Source: Bidens hawaiensis
Lineage: Eukaryota; Streptophyta; Magnoliopsida; Asterales; Asteraceae
DNA length: 64,000 nucleotides
Direction of reading: 5' to 3'
Assembly (NCBI GenBank): GCA_021521415.1
Contig: JAIQDT010001136.1
Span: forward strand, 558,001 to 622,000
The translations under genes were made by a program, and so were the position numbers. Of this stretch, positions 10,431 to 23,077 are shown one piece after another. Below the pieces are notes generated by a model. That model had not been told where the DNA came from, did no database searches, and saw only the letters and a list, made by a program, of their open reading frames with translations. The number at the start of each line of letters is the position of its first letter. Positions within the stretch are counted from its first letter, which is position 1.

Positions 10431-13400
10431 TCAATTATCCTCATAAACCGGTGAGGTCACAATGAAACTCACTGATTCCTTGTCCATCTTGTGAATATCC
10501 TCCATCTCCAAATATGGCTTCAACCTATAGCCATTTACCACCTGTCGAATGTTGTCATAAAAATCCTCAATCTCGAACTGCCTGTGATTACCAACTCCAA
10601 TAATCACAAACGGGCCAGTCCACTTACTCTTCCACTTATTGGGAAAAGCTTCATCCTAGTGTTGTATAACCATACCTTTTGACCAATCTCGAAGCTTTTG
10701 AACCGAATCTTCGCATCATGAACCTTTTTCATTTTCGCCTTGTAAGCCGATGCACACTTATACGCTTCATCCCGCAACTCCTCGATCTCGCACAACGTTA
10801 ATTTCCTAGCTTTACCTGCATCATCATAGCTAGTATTAACTTCCTTAGTAGCCCAATAAGCACGTTGTGCAATCTCAACCGGTAAATGGCAATCCTTTCC
10901 ATACACAAGTCTATATGGTGTGGTTCCAATCGGCGTTTTAAAAGCGGTTCGGTAGGCCCATAGGGCATCAGTCAACTTCATTGACCAGTCCTTTCGGTCC
11001 GTCCGAACAGTTTTCTGTAAAATCTGTTTAATCTGCCGATTTGAAACCTCAACTTGTCCACTCGTTTGTGGATGGTAAGGTGTTGCAATTCTATGATCCA
11101 CCCATATCTTTTAAGCAACTTTCCAAATTTAAAATTTATAAAATGAGAACCCCCATCACTAATAATAGTTCGGGGGATTCCAAACCTTGAAAAAAATGTT
11201 GCTTTGCATAAAATTACAAACTACAGAGTGATCATTTGTCCTAGTGGCTATCGCCTTGACCTATTTAGAAACGTAATCGACGGCCACTAGGATGTATAAA
11301 TTACCGTAAGAGTTCGGGAATGGGCCCATGAAATCGATCCCCCGCACATCAAAGATATCAATTACGAGGATCGGTTTCAAGGGCATCTCATCCCTCTTGG
11401 AGATACTCCCAAGTTGTTGACACTTCAAACAATGTGTCGCGAAATCATGAGCATCTCGAAACAATGTTGGCTAATAAAAGCCACTAGTTAACACTTTTCT
11501 TGCGGTTTTCTATCTGCTAAAATGACCACCACAAGTAGACGAATGCCCGTGCTCCAACACTGATCTAACATCCTCCTCAGGTATGCATCGCCTAATCATC
11601 TTATCAGCTCCAATCTTGAACAGATCTGGGTCGTCCCAAATATACTGTTTCGCCTGTGACACCAAATGTTTCTTCTTCCTCCTTGGCCAATGCTCGGGCA
11701 AATCACCTGCAACTTTAAAATTGACAATATAAGCAAACCAAGGGTTTTGGGAAACCGCCAAAATCTGTTCATCGGGGAAGGACTCGTTAATGGGCCCATC
11801 CCGATCTCTATCTTCAATCACAATCCGAGACAAGAGATCTTCAACGACATTCTCTGTTCCCTTTTTGTCCCGGATTTCCAAATCAAATTCCTGCAACAAC
11901 AAAACCCATCTGATTAACTAGGGTTTTGCGTCTTTCTTATACATGAGGTACCTAACTGTAGAATGATCAGAATAAACAATTACTTTGCTACCCCATATGT
12001 AAGAACGGAATTTGTCCAAAGCCTACACAACCGCAAGCAACTCCTTCTCGATTGTTGTATAATTCAACTGAGCGTTCGAGAGGGTTTTGCTTGCATAGTA
12101 TATGGCAACGGGTTTCTTCTCAACCCGTTGCCCCAAAACAGCCCCGACTGCATAGTCACTCGTATCACACATAATTTAAAAAGGCATTTTCCATTCGGGT
12201 GATTGCAAAATCGGGACTTCCACTAACTTCTGTTTCAGAATGCCGAAGGCCTTAGAACATTCCTCATTAAAATCAAATGGGGCATCCTTTATAGGTAGGT
12301 TACACAAGGGTTTGGTGATGTCACTAAAACCCTAATAAACCTCCTATAAAACCCGGCGTGCCCCAGGAATGACCTAATTCCTTTGACATTTGTGGGATTA
12401 GGTAGAGTGGATATAACCTGAACCTTAGCTCGGTCCACCTAGATCCCACGACTCGACACAACATGGCCCAAAACAATCCCTTCCTAGACCATCAAATGGC
12501 TCTTCTCCCAGCGAAGAACCAAATTTGTTTCAACACATCTTTCTAGAACTCTTTCGAGTGGATGTAAACAAGATTCAAAAAATGTGCCGAAGATTGAGAT
12601 ATCATCCATGAAGATTTCTAAAGAGTCCCCCACCATATCGGAAACAATACTCATCATGCACTTTTGAAAGGTGGCGGGGGCGTTACAGAGTCCGAATGGC
12701 ATTCTCCTAAATGCGAAACTACCATACGGGCATGTGAACATAATCTTTTCCAGATCTTCAGGATGAATAGCTATCTGGTTATAACCCGAATAACCATCTA
12801 AAAAGCAATAGAATTTTTGACCTGATAGCTTTTCCACAATATGATCGATAAACGGAAGCGGAAAGTGATCTTTCGATGTTGCCGCGTTCAGTTTTCGATA
12901 ATCAATGCAAATACGCCACCCAGTTACCGGCCGGGTGGCAACCTCGTTACCTGAGTCATCCTTGACGACTTGGATGCCCGCCTTCTTTGGGACTGTCTGA
13001 GTCGGGCTCACCCATGTGCTGTCTGAAATGGGAAAAATAATTCCAGCATTGAGCCACTTCAGCACCTCCTTCTTCACAACTTCCCGCATGTTCGGGTTCA
13101 ACCGTCTTTGTGCATCATGCGCGGGTTTCACATCTGGATCTGTAAAAATTTTGTGCATAACAATTGAGGGACTAATCCCTTTCAGATCCGCGATGGTCCA
13201 CCCGATTGCCTCCTTATTCGCAACCAGCACCTTCAGCAAAGCAGATTCCTGTTCCAAAGACAAGTTAGAAGCTATAAAAACAGGCAATGTATCATTCTTA
13301 CCCAAAAACGCGTATTTCAGATGCCTCGGTAGCTCCTTCAGCTCGACTTTTGGTGCTTCCTGTAAAGACAGTTTTAGCCCGGTATCGATCTTCTCGGGAA

Positions 13401-13914
13401 GCGGTTCCACCTGAACCGACCACGGGGGTCGATCTCCCCGTAAAGCTGCAACCCCCAGCTTCTTCTCCTCCTCTTCCAGCTGCTTATCAGTTTCCACATG
13501 TAATCTGTCAAACATAAAACACATCTCTGTTGTGCCATCCGGATCCACGACCGAGTCGTATAACGGAATGCACTCGTCAATAATGTCCGCCATAAAGCAT
13601 TCATCATCGACTGGAGAATTATTTACATGTGTGAAAACATTAAGTCTAAGCTTATGGTTACCAAATGCCACATCTACAGTACCAGTTCGACAATTGATTT
13701 TGGCATTTGCGGTGGCCAAAAATGGCCTACCGAGGATAACCGTGGGCTATTTGGTTCTCTCACCCAAAACATAATCGAGAACCACAAAGTCAACTGGATA
13801 GTAAAAATCTTCCACCTTAACGATCACGACATGTAACATTCCCCGGAAAAGTTTCGTTGTCTGGTCCGCGAGAATAACCGTAGTCGCGGCTGCCCGAAGC
13901 GGACTTAAGTCATA
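10431..13914 (-). pseudogene. pol: Pol of Athila-like element (RT, RNase H, integrase), broken
   Basis: From 13914 down: linker, reverse transcriptase with WRICIDYRKLNAAT and catalytic FMDD (about 12600), RNase H remains (about 12480-11900), integrase zinc region with CLKCQQLG (about 11430), integrase core with [10 protein letters not shown], and the integrase C-terminus. The RT frame runs 13719-12484 and stops where a Gln is expected (TAG). The integrase frame is shifted by one base near 10645; in the shifted frame the C-terminus continues to TGA at 10431. RNase H and the region around 11.1-11.25 kb carry more stops. Dead copy. Confidence 0.85.
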
Positions 13915-16437
13915 CTATTCATACAGACTTCCCGGGAGGATGCTAATGCTAGCTCCAAGATCTAGGAGTGCCCCTGTCATTTTAAAATCACCCACCTGAA
14001 TGGATTTAATGGGCGTTCCCGGATCTTGTAGCTTAGGTGGAAGAGCACCCGAAAGAATTGCACTCACATTATCTGTTAAATCAATCTGTTTAGGGATCTT
14101 TTGGTTCCGTTTCTGTGTGCACAAATCTTTCAAGTACTTAGCATAGGCGGGAACTTGTTTTATGGCATTTAAAAGAGGAATGTTAATTTTAACCTGTCTA
14201 AACGTTTCCCACATTTCAACCTGCTGCGGGCCCCGTTTATATGCCATCTTCGCCTTCGATGGTGACAGCAAGGCATCGGGATAGGGGACGGTTTTAGCCT
14301 TCCCCGTATCCTTAGGATTGTTGTTACCATCCTTCAAAACCGGTTCGTTTATTTTAATTTCACTTTTATTATTTTCAATTAAAACCGGTTCTGGTTCGTC
14401 ATCACTGACGACTGTCTCATCAATATCTTCCACCACCCCATCAACCCGAGATGGTGGACCCCCAACCTTATTATCATACTTTTTCCCATTTCTTAAAATA
14501 ATTACCTGATTGACGTGCTTCTTCGAATTCGAGCTCGAACTGAAATGCTGCGGGTTCACTCTGGTATCACTCGGTAACTGACCCGCGGTTTTCTGCAACT
14601 TTTCCATGTCTTCTGCGAGCTGACCAATCTGCTTTGACATTACTTCTGCTGACTTGTCTCTCAACTCGAACTGTCTCTGTGTTTCCTTCTGATTATCAGT
14701 CACGACCTTCAACAACGCATCTAACTTCGAATGTATTGACTCGTCTGAATTTCCTGAACTACCCTTCTGCTGGTCCTGATTCTGATTACCCGACGAACTG
14801 TTACCCCGGGTAACCATCTAAGTTATAACCCTGACTGTTACTCTGACTGTTCGAACCACCCTGACGGTAGCTGTTCTACTGTCGTTTCTGACTGGACCCC
14901 TGAAAATTCGGATTCGACTGACTCGACGCATTCCCGTATCTGAAATTCGGGTGATTCCTTAGGCCCGGGTGATATGTATTTGAATTGAACCCTTGGCCCT
15001 TAGATTCCCCGTACGCGTAACTAACTTCCTCCTCGTCTGGGTACTCGTCATCATCATCATACCCGGGGCAACTTTATGTCTTATGCCCCAACTCGCCACA
15101 ATCTGCACAAACCGGGAATTTCACCCCGACTTTACCAACTTCTTTCTTCTTCTCCTTTCGATAACCCGCGACTTCTCGTTCCAATTCTGCAATTCTGTCT
15201 GACTCGCTCGAGACTGATTTAACTGTTCGGGTGACCCCGACCTTTCGTCTTCGATCTGCAGCTGCCTCTGCCTTGGAATCTTCACTCATAAACTCCAAAA
15301 ATTCCCAGTCATCTTCCTTGAGTTGATTCAACAATTGACTATTACAATAAGCTTTCAAATATTTTATGTCTTCATAAGTCAATCCATCAACAAAACACTT
15401 AATCAACTCCCACAACTCGATCTGATGGTGCGGGCACTTTCTAATCATTTTCCTTATAACGAGCAAAGGCCTCATGAAATAACTCACCCGGTAACTGTGA
15501 AAAATGTCGAATTTTCATTCGAGCCTCGATGGTCTTTGACTGTGAATAACACTCGTTAAGGAAAACTTGCTGCATCTCACCCTAGTTCTCAATACTGTGC
15601 ATCGGTAGCGAGTTGAACCAGTGTTTGGCTTTGTTTTTAGGGAAAATTGGAACAACCGCAACCGAACCTCATCCTGACTATACGTACCGTTACCTATAGA
15701 ACCGCAAATAGCTGAAAAATCTGACAAGTGTGAATACGGGTCTTCAGATCCCAGTCCGTGAAAATGGGGAACTATGTTGATGTAGGATGGACGGGATTTA
15801 AATGTCGGCTTCCCCTGTATGTGAACTTGTGGGACAATCGGTGAGGCACCATCCAAAATAGCCGGTCTAAACCGACTGTTAACTCCTTGAGCCGGGAGCC
15901 CATAATTCCTTCGTTTGGCTCTCGGTTCCTCAAAACCTCCCCGGTTAACCTAAATCGGCTGTCTTCGTTCCTCCCAATATCTTCCAATACCACCCCGATC
16001 CGGATTTCTGTTCCTCCACTTGTTACCTCTTACCCTAACTGGTTCCTCAACTTCCTCAACCTGTATACCCTCATATGCGTTCTCTGCTCAAACCCATCAT
16101 TCCCTTTAACTCACCATTCATCCCCGTTACTACCATCATTCCTCGGTTCTTGTTCCTCCTCATCTCCCTCTTCTTCATCTTTGGTGTGAATACTGACATG
16201 ATCGAAATCCCGTATAATAAGCTGTCAGTGACGAGGGTTGTTGTTCGGGGCTGATGGCCAGGGTCTGTCAAGGTTTCGGTTTCTGGATTGTGGGGCAGAA
16301 TTTTGGGGTTGCTGATTGGTGTTTATTGGTGGTGGTATGTCATTAATTGGTGGATTTTGATTGTTTGGTTGGTTAGGTTTGGTTTGGAAAACTTCAGGTG
16401 GTGGGTTTTGGTTTTGATTCTGGTTCTGACCTTCCAT
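13915..16437 (-). pseudogene. gag: Gag and protease of Athila-like element, broken
   Basis: ATG at 16437 (MEGQNQNQNQ, Gln/Asn/Pro-rich start), TGA near 16225, then Gag pieces. HFHGLGSEDPYSHL at about 15770 is the conserved Athila Gag core. A zinc-knuckle-like CADCGELGH lies near 15090. The best frame, 14817-13915, holds the Gag tail with NIPLLNAIKQVPAYAKYLKDL and the protease motif DLGASISILP near 13960. Several stops read TAG or TAA where Gln codons are expected. Confidence 0.82.
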
Positions 16438-16667
16438 ATCTGACTGTCTGACTTGAGCTTGGTTCTGTCGAGCGATCCGTTCGATTTCTGGCTCGTAAAT
16501 CAGCAGAGAATTTCTTCCTAAATAGCGGGTGTGCATAAACCTGTTACCTGCACAACGAACACACCCCGCGTAAAATGGGAAAATAAAGTAAACTACGCTA
16601 AAAATAGAAATAACAACTAAATTAAACAAAGAAATCAATTAACACATAAACACTAAGCGCACTAACA

Positions 16668-18100
16668 CCCCGGCAATGGCGCCATTTTGATGCTAGACTG
16701 TCACTATCTAGTAAAAAACAATATAAATCAGTGTCCTAATCACCTTAAACTAATCAGGGTAAGTAGGGTGTCGAACCACGAGGAGTATGTGGTCAGTTTA
16801 AAGTGTAAACGATTCCTAACATTATGAAGTAATTTAATTAAAGTGCTGATCACACTAGCAAACAGTTTGGTTTTATAATAACTGAACAAGTAATCAAAGA
16901 TTTAATCAAGTAACAAGGACAAATCACACCCGGGAATCCGAGTAAGCAAACTAACAGCAAACGCATGCACATAACAGATAAACTATCCTGTGTCAACTAC
17001 AGACTGACTAACCGGTTAAACCATAGGCGTCCACGCTCGCTAACACACAGCACTGGTTATCCAACGGTCCCTGCCAGTGTGACTCAAAATGGGCAAACAT
17101 ATGCTTTCTCACAATTAACAGGTCAAACAATCCTATAATCAATTATCATGGCAACTGGCACACTAATTGTTCTGATCGAAATAAACCTAAACTGACGTTG
17201 TGCACAATAATACTAGACGTCAATACTCATAGATTAACGTCAAAATAATTACAATAAATCGTTCTAGTACATGAGAAAATAACTGAAAGATACAATACTC
17301 TACATCCTGGGCATGACTCGAAGGATTTAGCCGCGTCTCGGCATCTCTCGGGCTTCGGTTATGATGTAGTAGGACATGTATGATGCCTTGAGACGATTGG
17401 AAGTGATGGTGTCTCTCCTTGCTGCTCTAAAAATCTCCTAAAAGGTGAATAATGGCGTCTAGGGTCGTCAAAACTAAATATAAACTTAAACCCTAACTTT
17501 CACGATTATGGGGACCATTGCGTAGCGCGATGGTCTCCTGTCCTGGTCCATCGCGCTGAGCGATGGACCAAAAGTTAACGCAGTCCAAAATGAAGGGCAT
17601 CGCGCTGCCTCCCACACCCATCGCGCTACGCGATGGGTGGCTTCACTCAACAACTCCCAATAAATTCCTCGGTTTGCGTGCTGGACATCCCGGGTCTTCA
17701 TTCCATGCTCGTACAGGTCCAAATTAAGCGCGTTAAGTACCTGTGACCTGAAACACGATAAACACGTATGAAGTACCATAGTTCCTAAACTAAACAATTA
17801 AAACGACTATGTTAACACGTTAATATATGTACAAATAAACCGAACATCAGTATGCTCGTAAAAGATATGCTTTTATAAAAAACAAGATTTGCTCGAGACC
17901 AAAACATAGTTTACTTGAGATAAACAAGGATATGCTTGGGGTTTCATAAAACTTGTGCTCGAATCCAGAGAATGATATGCTCGAGATAAGTTGCGCTCGA
18001 GATAAACAAAAGATGTGCTCAGAATAAAACACATCATGTTCTCGAAGCAACACTTAATCATGATAAAGAGTCGAGACCAATATTATATGCTCGATACATC
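16668..18100 (-). repeat. 5' LTR (partly delimited) and PBS of Athila-like element
   Basis: The PBS is the complement of 16668-16684, matching tRNA-Asp as in Athila. Three bases separate it from the LTR, whose inner end is at 16688 (TGATGCTAG on the plus strand). The LTR contains four CATCGCG...CGCGATG boxes at 17513-17637. At 17850-18090 there is a run of TATGCTCGAGATAA-like units. The outer end was not found. Confidence 0.6.
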
Positions 18101-18940
18101 CAAACTTCTTTTCTGCATCATCAATTACTTATTTGGCCTTCCAGAACCTGCTTGAATTTTCACTTTGCATCTACTGCAACAAACAATGACAAGATTGCCT
18201 CTAGTACCTATGCATTTATCGACTTGTACATACTTCGTATAAGATTTTACCAGCAGCAATGTTTTTCAAAATACTCTGTACTGTTCAAACATCACACAAT
18301 TACTAGAAACTATTACGAGCACATAAAACCCTAACTTTCAGATCGAGAAACTAGCTTCATAATCTGAAATTAAATGTCTGTGGCTTTATTCAACTCATCT
18401 CGAAATCAATAATCAATTTATCAACAGCCTTTACCGATTTGAAAAAAAGAATCACATGAGCCGTTTTGCCCCAAAACAAGCCAAACACTGTTACATCAGA
18501 TCTGGACCGATTTGACCAAATAAACATGAAATTAATGTTGAATCTCCGAACGAGTAATCAACCCAAACATCAATCCACATAAATTTTACCCAAATCATCA
18601 AATAATTTCAAAACCCTAAAAAAATTATTTCAACGGACTTCATAGTTTAACGTCCATGGTGGATTCAAGAGCAAAATGAATACAATTCAGCTGTTAGTAT
18701 GAAAGATTCGGCAACCCGCTCGCAATTGAAAAGAACCGAACGTCGGTACGGAAGCGTGAATATCGGTATAAACGAGCTCGGAACTAGCTAGGAACGAATT
18801 GTTCATTCACTCTTGAAAGATAATAACTGACGGATGAATGATATTGAGAGAGAGAGCTTGATTCGATTACAAAAATCAATAAAACCGGATTAACACATAT
18901 ATGTAATCGGCATGATTCTCAGTCCCACTAGTTTTTTTTG
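18101..18940. other. Noncoding, probably outer LTR or captured sequence
   Basis: No ORF is supported. On the minus strand there is ACATATATGTG followed by a CT-rich leader-like run (18855-18840), which could be a promoter start, possibly that of the Athila LTR. I recognise nothing else. Confidence 0.3.
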
Positions 18941-19059
18941 CTAACAACAAAGTTTTAAGCAAATATTTAGATCCTTTTGAAATCCATAATTAGAGTTATC
19001 AAATTGAGCTTAGATCTTTGTTTCTGATTTGATTATTAGATAAAATTCAGAGATCAATA

Positions 19060-19332
19060 GCTCTGATACCAATTGTTAGGATTCTAGATCTCAATCTAAG
19101 CTAGTGAACACAATTCACAACCAATGAAACAGTAAACAACTGATCTAATTCTTTGAATGAATTAACATCACTTTAATTGAAATCATATTTGAACTATAAA
19201 TTCAACTAATGTATGAACTTACACAAATTAAGCAACGGAATTCTTTGAAGCTAATTAATAGGTTTCATATGGAAGAATAATTATTTATTAACTATAATCG
19301 AATTATTACAATCTATTGCTCCCCCTCAAGCT
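19060..19332 (-). repeat. Small copia LTR flanked by both a PBS and a PPT
   Basis: On the minus strand a purine tract CTTGAGGGGGAGCA (19332-19318) precedes a segment that begins TGTAATAATT (about 19308) and ends CCTAACA (19074). TTGGTATCAGAGC (19072-19060), the initiator-Met-tRNA primer-binding site, follows. So one LTR of about 235 bp lies between the 3' and 5' ends of an internal region. No gag or pol remains on either side. Confidence 0.45.
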
Positions 19333-20203
19333 TAGCTCATCCTTCACTTAGTACGTAAGCACACTGATCAGGTGAGTACTGTGACTTGAAAAGTGTTAAT
19401 GAAGAAGAGACTCTCATCTTAATTATATACAAGTGATAAACTGTTGATGAGCTAAAAGGTGAAAGCGATATTTAACTAAATAGTTACAAACTACTGATGA
19501 ATAAATTACAACCAACTAACAAAAAGAGAATCATATTCTAACTACTGATACTTGCTAAACAACTGCTGTTTGATCCATTAGTTGTTAGACTTCAGTTGTT
19601 TTGATCTCCACTTGGTAAATCAGCTGTTGTGTCTTCAGTTGTTTTTTATCAACAGTTTGTAAGATCAGCTATTTAGAACAATAGTTTGTCAAAACTTCAT
19701 AATGGAGAACAACTGATGTTTGGGTCATCACTTGTTTGGTATTTGGTTATCAACTCTTTACAAGCTTCAACAGAAGATATGACAAATTACTCATAAAAGA
19801 CTAAAAATTAAAGATATGAGTATAAGCATGTAGTGAAAGATGCTAATGTTTGCCATATTAATGAAACAACTCAATGACTAATTAGGGATGTTTTGTATCC
19901 ACTAGCTGTTATGCTTGCTTTAAAAGATGATATGGTTTGGTAACAGGACTTTAACACCGTGCTGGGGGCGTTGAGGCCCGGACAGTAAGCAAGGAAACAA
20001 TAACGTGGTAATGGGGCTTTAACAAGGTAATTATGAGGGGCAAATGCTGTAACAAAGAAATTGTGAGGCTCTAACGTGGTAAAGGGGTTTTAAACCACAA
20101 CGCGACGTTAAAGAGATATGTTAATTAATGCCCCACTGCCTGCGTGACAGTAACGTGGTTCTTTAACTTGACATTTAAAACCCACCACTAACAAGTAGAC
20201 TAA
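19333..20203. other. Noncoding, repeat debris upstream of receptor kinase
   Basis: 19333-19790 contains repeated CAGTTGTT/AACTGATG-like words and is probably the 3' internal end of the copia remnant. 19930-20160 has several TAACGTGGTAA-type words that look like another unclassified repeat. No ORF is supported. Confidence 0.35.
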
Positions 20204-20441
20204 GAGCATGTTTGGGATTGAATTTGGAAAATGCTTATTGGCTTTAGTGGTGTTTTTAAAAAGCCAATAAGTTAAAATGTGTTTGGCAAACACAAAAATA
20301 TTTTTTATTTAGTTTTTTGAAAAAGTTAAAAAACAGTTTTCAAAAAGTCTCAATTCCTGACTTTTTCAAAATGATTTTTTGAAAAAACCAATAAAAGTAT
20401 AAAACAATAAGCATTTTTCAAACTTAATCCCAATCATGCTC
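20204..20441. mobile_element. Tourist/Harbinger-type MITE
   Basis: A 238-bp element with terminal inverted repeats of about 35 bp: GAGCATGTTTGGGATTGAAT on the left against GAGCATGATTGGGATTAAGT from the right on the other strand. The target duplication is TAA (20201-20203 and 20442-20444), the type used by PIF/Harbinger MITEs. The interior is AT-rich and noncoding. It sits about 440 bp upstream of the receptor-kinase start. Confidence 0.75.
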
Positions 20442-20444
20442 TAA

Positions 20445-20885
20445 GATTGGGCTTGCTAGTTTGAAAAGCAAACGTTTATGAAGTTTTGCCCGTTATAAAA
20501 CTTGTAAGTTATTGTTTTAAATAAATTTCAAATTTTGTAAGCACAACTTCTAAATCTAATTTTTTTATCCATGGCAACGTTTGAATTCTCGCTATTTTAG
20601 AGAGAGAGCTTATCTAGGTTATTTAATATTATGTAGAGTGATTGATGGCATGAACGTCTGAACATGACTTTTGTTTACAACCGCGTAAATTGTGTTGACA
20701 GAAGAAAACATGTAATTATTTTGTCTAAAAATTTCTATGGTGACAATGAAAGTCAAGAGAAAAAAAAAATCATTTTCCATTTGAAAAGAAAGAAAATAAT
20801 TTCGTAACGATACTATACAGACATTTATTTTCAAAAGGGGAGTTTTGTGTTTAATTACATGAGTGACTAACAATCCAACACCAAT
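20445..20885 (+). promoter_or_regulatory. Upstream region of S-domain receptor kinase
   Basis: AT-rich, no ORF. It contains a GAGAGAGAG run near 20600. I could not choose a TATA box with confidence. The ATG context at 20886 (CACCAATATGATC) is acceptable for a plant start. Confidence 0.3.
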
Positions 20886-22375
20886 ATGATCTTTGGCTTG
20901 CTTGTGCTTTACTCATCAATAACTTGTATCTATGCTGCAGACACCATAAATGCAAACCAAACCCTTAGATATAATGAAACCATTGTTTCCGCTCAAGAAA
21001 CCTTCGAATTTGGTTTCTTTAGCCCCGGTAACTCCACCAACCATTATGTCGGAATTTGGTACAAAAGAATATCCAAACGAACGTACGTATGGGTAGCCAA
21101 TAGGAACACACCACTCAATGATACATCTGTAGAGCTGACTCTCACCCTACAGGGAGTTCTAGTTATCCGGGATGCTACCATGGGCAACGTCCTATGGTCG
21201 TCAGCTAACGCGTCAAACACGTTAGTGAGGAATCCGATTGGTCAGCTTCTAGATATAGGCAACTTTATAATATACAACAAAGGTGAAGACATCAATCAAG
21301 AAGATCCCATATGGCAAAGTTTCGACTTTCTGACTGACACTTTACTTCCTGGAATGAAGCACGGATGGAATTTGGTTACCGGAACTGAAAGATACTACAC
21401 GTCATGGAAATCGGGCGATGATCCGGCTTCAGGTGAGTTTTCTCTTTGGGTTGATACCAGAGGTTACCCTCAGGTGATCCTAAGGGATGGAGAGGAAATA
21501 AGATTCCGTGCGGGTCCATGGAATGGACTCAGGTTTAGCGGAGATCCTGATTTGAGACCAAACACAATTAACAACTTCACCTTTGTTGTTAATGAGAAAG
21601 AAGTTTACTACCAATATAATCTTAAAAATAACACGGTTTTTACTAGGCTGGTGTTACAACCAAGTGGTAGTATGCAGCGCTTGATATTGGTTGACAGCAT
21701 ACAAGATTGGAACCTTTATTTGGCTCCAGAAAGTGATCATTGTGATCAGTATGCGGTGTGCAAGGCATTTGGGAGCTGCAACATTGACAACTCCCCTGTT
21801 TGTGAATGCTTGAAGGGGTTTGAGCCCACTTCGCCTGAGCAGTGGAGAATTGCTGATTGGTCACACGGGTGTCGACGTACTATTCCTTTGGATTGCGGAC
21901 GTGGTGAAGGGTTCGACAAGTATATCAATATGAAGTTACCAGACACTAGGGAGTCCTGGTATAACCAGACCATAACCATGACCATTGTAGAATGTGAGAA
22001 GATGTGTAAAAGCAATTGTTCGTGCACGGCTTACACAAATTCGAATGTTTCAGGGAGTGGGAGCGGTTGCTTGCTTTGGTTCGGTGACCTAATAGATATC
22101 AGGACGTTAGCTGAAACAGGGGACACTATATATATACGAATGCCACCTTCAGAGCTAGGTATATCTCTCCAACTGTTTTATTTTCATTACTAAGTTCAAA
22201 ATTGTCTAAATGTGAAATGAACTTTATGTTTTGACAGACTCAACACAGAACAAGAGAAGCGCAAATACATGGAGAAGAGTACGAGTTATTGTCCCCATAG
22301 CATTTGTTGTTTTGGTCATACTAGTCTTGATATGCTTATTTATTCGTTATAATAGGAAGAAGCAACATCGACAAG
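20886..22375 (+). pseudogene. Receptor kinase exons 1-2: lectin/SLG/PAN ectodomain and membrane helix
   Basis: Exon 1 (20886-22158) is fully open. It has a short hydrophobic signal (MIFGLLVLYSSITCIYA), then the B-lectin domain (FGFFSPGNSTNHYVGIWYK, VWVANRNTPL, about residues 25-150). The S-locus glycoprotein domain follows (WKSGDDPASGEFS, GPWNGLRFSG), then a Cys-rich EGF-like part (CDQYAVCKAFGSCN...CECLKGFEP, about residues 280-305). A PAN/apple domain (CEKMCKSNCSCTAY) covers about residues 360-420. Donor CTAG|GTATAT at 22158/22159. Exon 2 (22238-22375) encodes a helix of about 20 hydrophobic residues (VIVPIAFVVLVILVLICLFI) and a basic stop-transfer KKQHR. Donor CAAG|GTAC. This part has no disabling mutation. 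Confidence 0.88.
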
Positions 22376-23077
22376 GTACAAAGTTTGACTACTGATTGTT
22401 TGTCTACATATATGCATATTTTAGGGAATCTTAAAATAGCCTTTTTTTTAGAGAGGATTCTCAAAATAGTCATTTTTTCCTTAAAATCTTTTACAATTTG
22501 GACTGGCCAGACGCTTTGGGAAAAGAGAATAATAAAGAGGGACCAGGCCAAATTTTGAAAGAAAGTCAGGTAGGAGACGAGATTTGGAAAAATAGTGAAG
22601 GTAAAGTCCAAATTATATTGTAATTTTGGAGTAAAAGTTCAAATTTTTTCAAATCTTTTTTATTCAAAAACCGTTTTGAAAGACTGTTTTATTATGTTTC
22701 CTACCTTTCCCGTCCATATTTTCAAATTCTTGAAAAAAAATATTTTGAAATCTCGTCTTGAGAGACGAGATTCTACCACCATCACCACCACCCACCTTTC
22801 GCCTTCTACCACCACCACTACCGCCACCACCCACCCACCACCACCACCATCACCCACCGTTTGCCACCACCACCATCCACCCCCACCACCCACCCACCGT
22901 CCACCACCACCATCCGTCACCACCCACCACCATCGTCCGCCACCACCACCGTCTTCTCCATCATCTTCATCTTCATATTCATCTTCATCATCATCATCAT
23001 CTTTTTCATCTTCATCTTCACCTTCATCTTTACCGTCAGGTGGTAGACGGTGGTGGTGGAGGACGGTGGGTGGTGGT

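Larger units (their letters stand above)
7887..18940 (-). mobile_element. Athila-like Ty3/gypsy element, degenerate, minus strand
   Basis: Reading on the minus strand from about 18 kb leftwards: 5' LTR, a primer-binding site complementary to tRNA-Asp (16684-16668, TGGCGCCATTGCCGGGG), Gag, protease, reverse transcriptase, RNase H, integrase, a spacer, then a third ORF. This is the Athila layout. Gag and Pol are full of stops and frameshifts. The third ORF is cut by Copia-1, so the 3' LTR should lie left of the window. The right end of the 5' LTR could not be placed; about 18.1-18.9 kb is the likely range. Confidence 0.8.
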
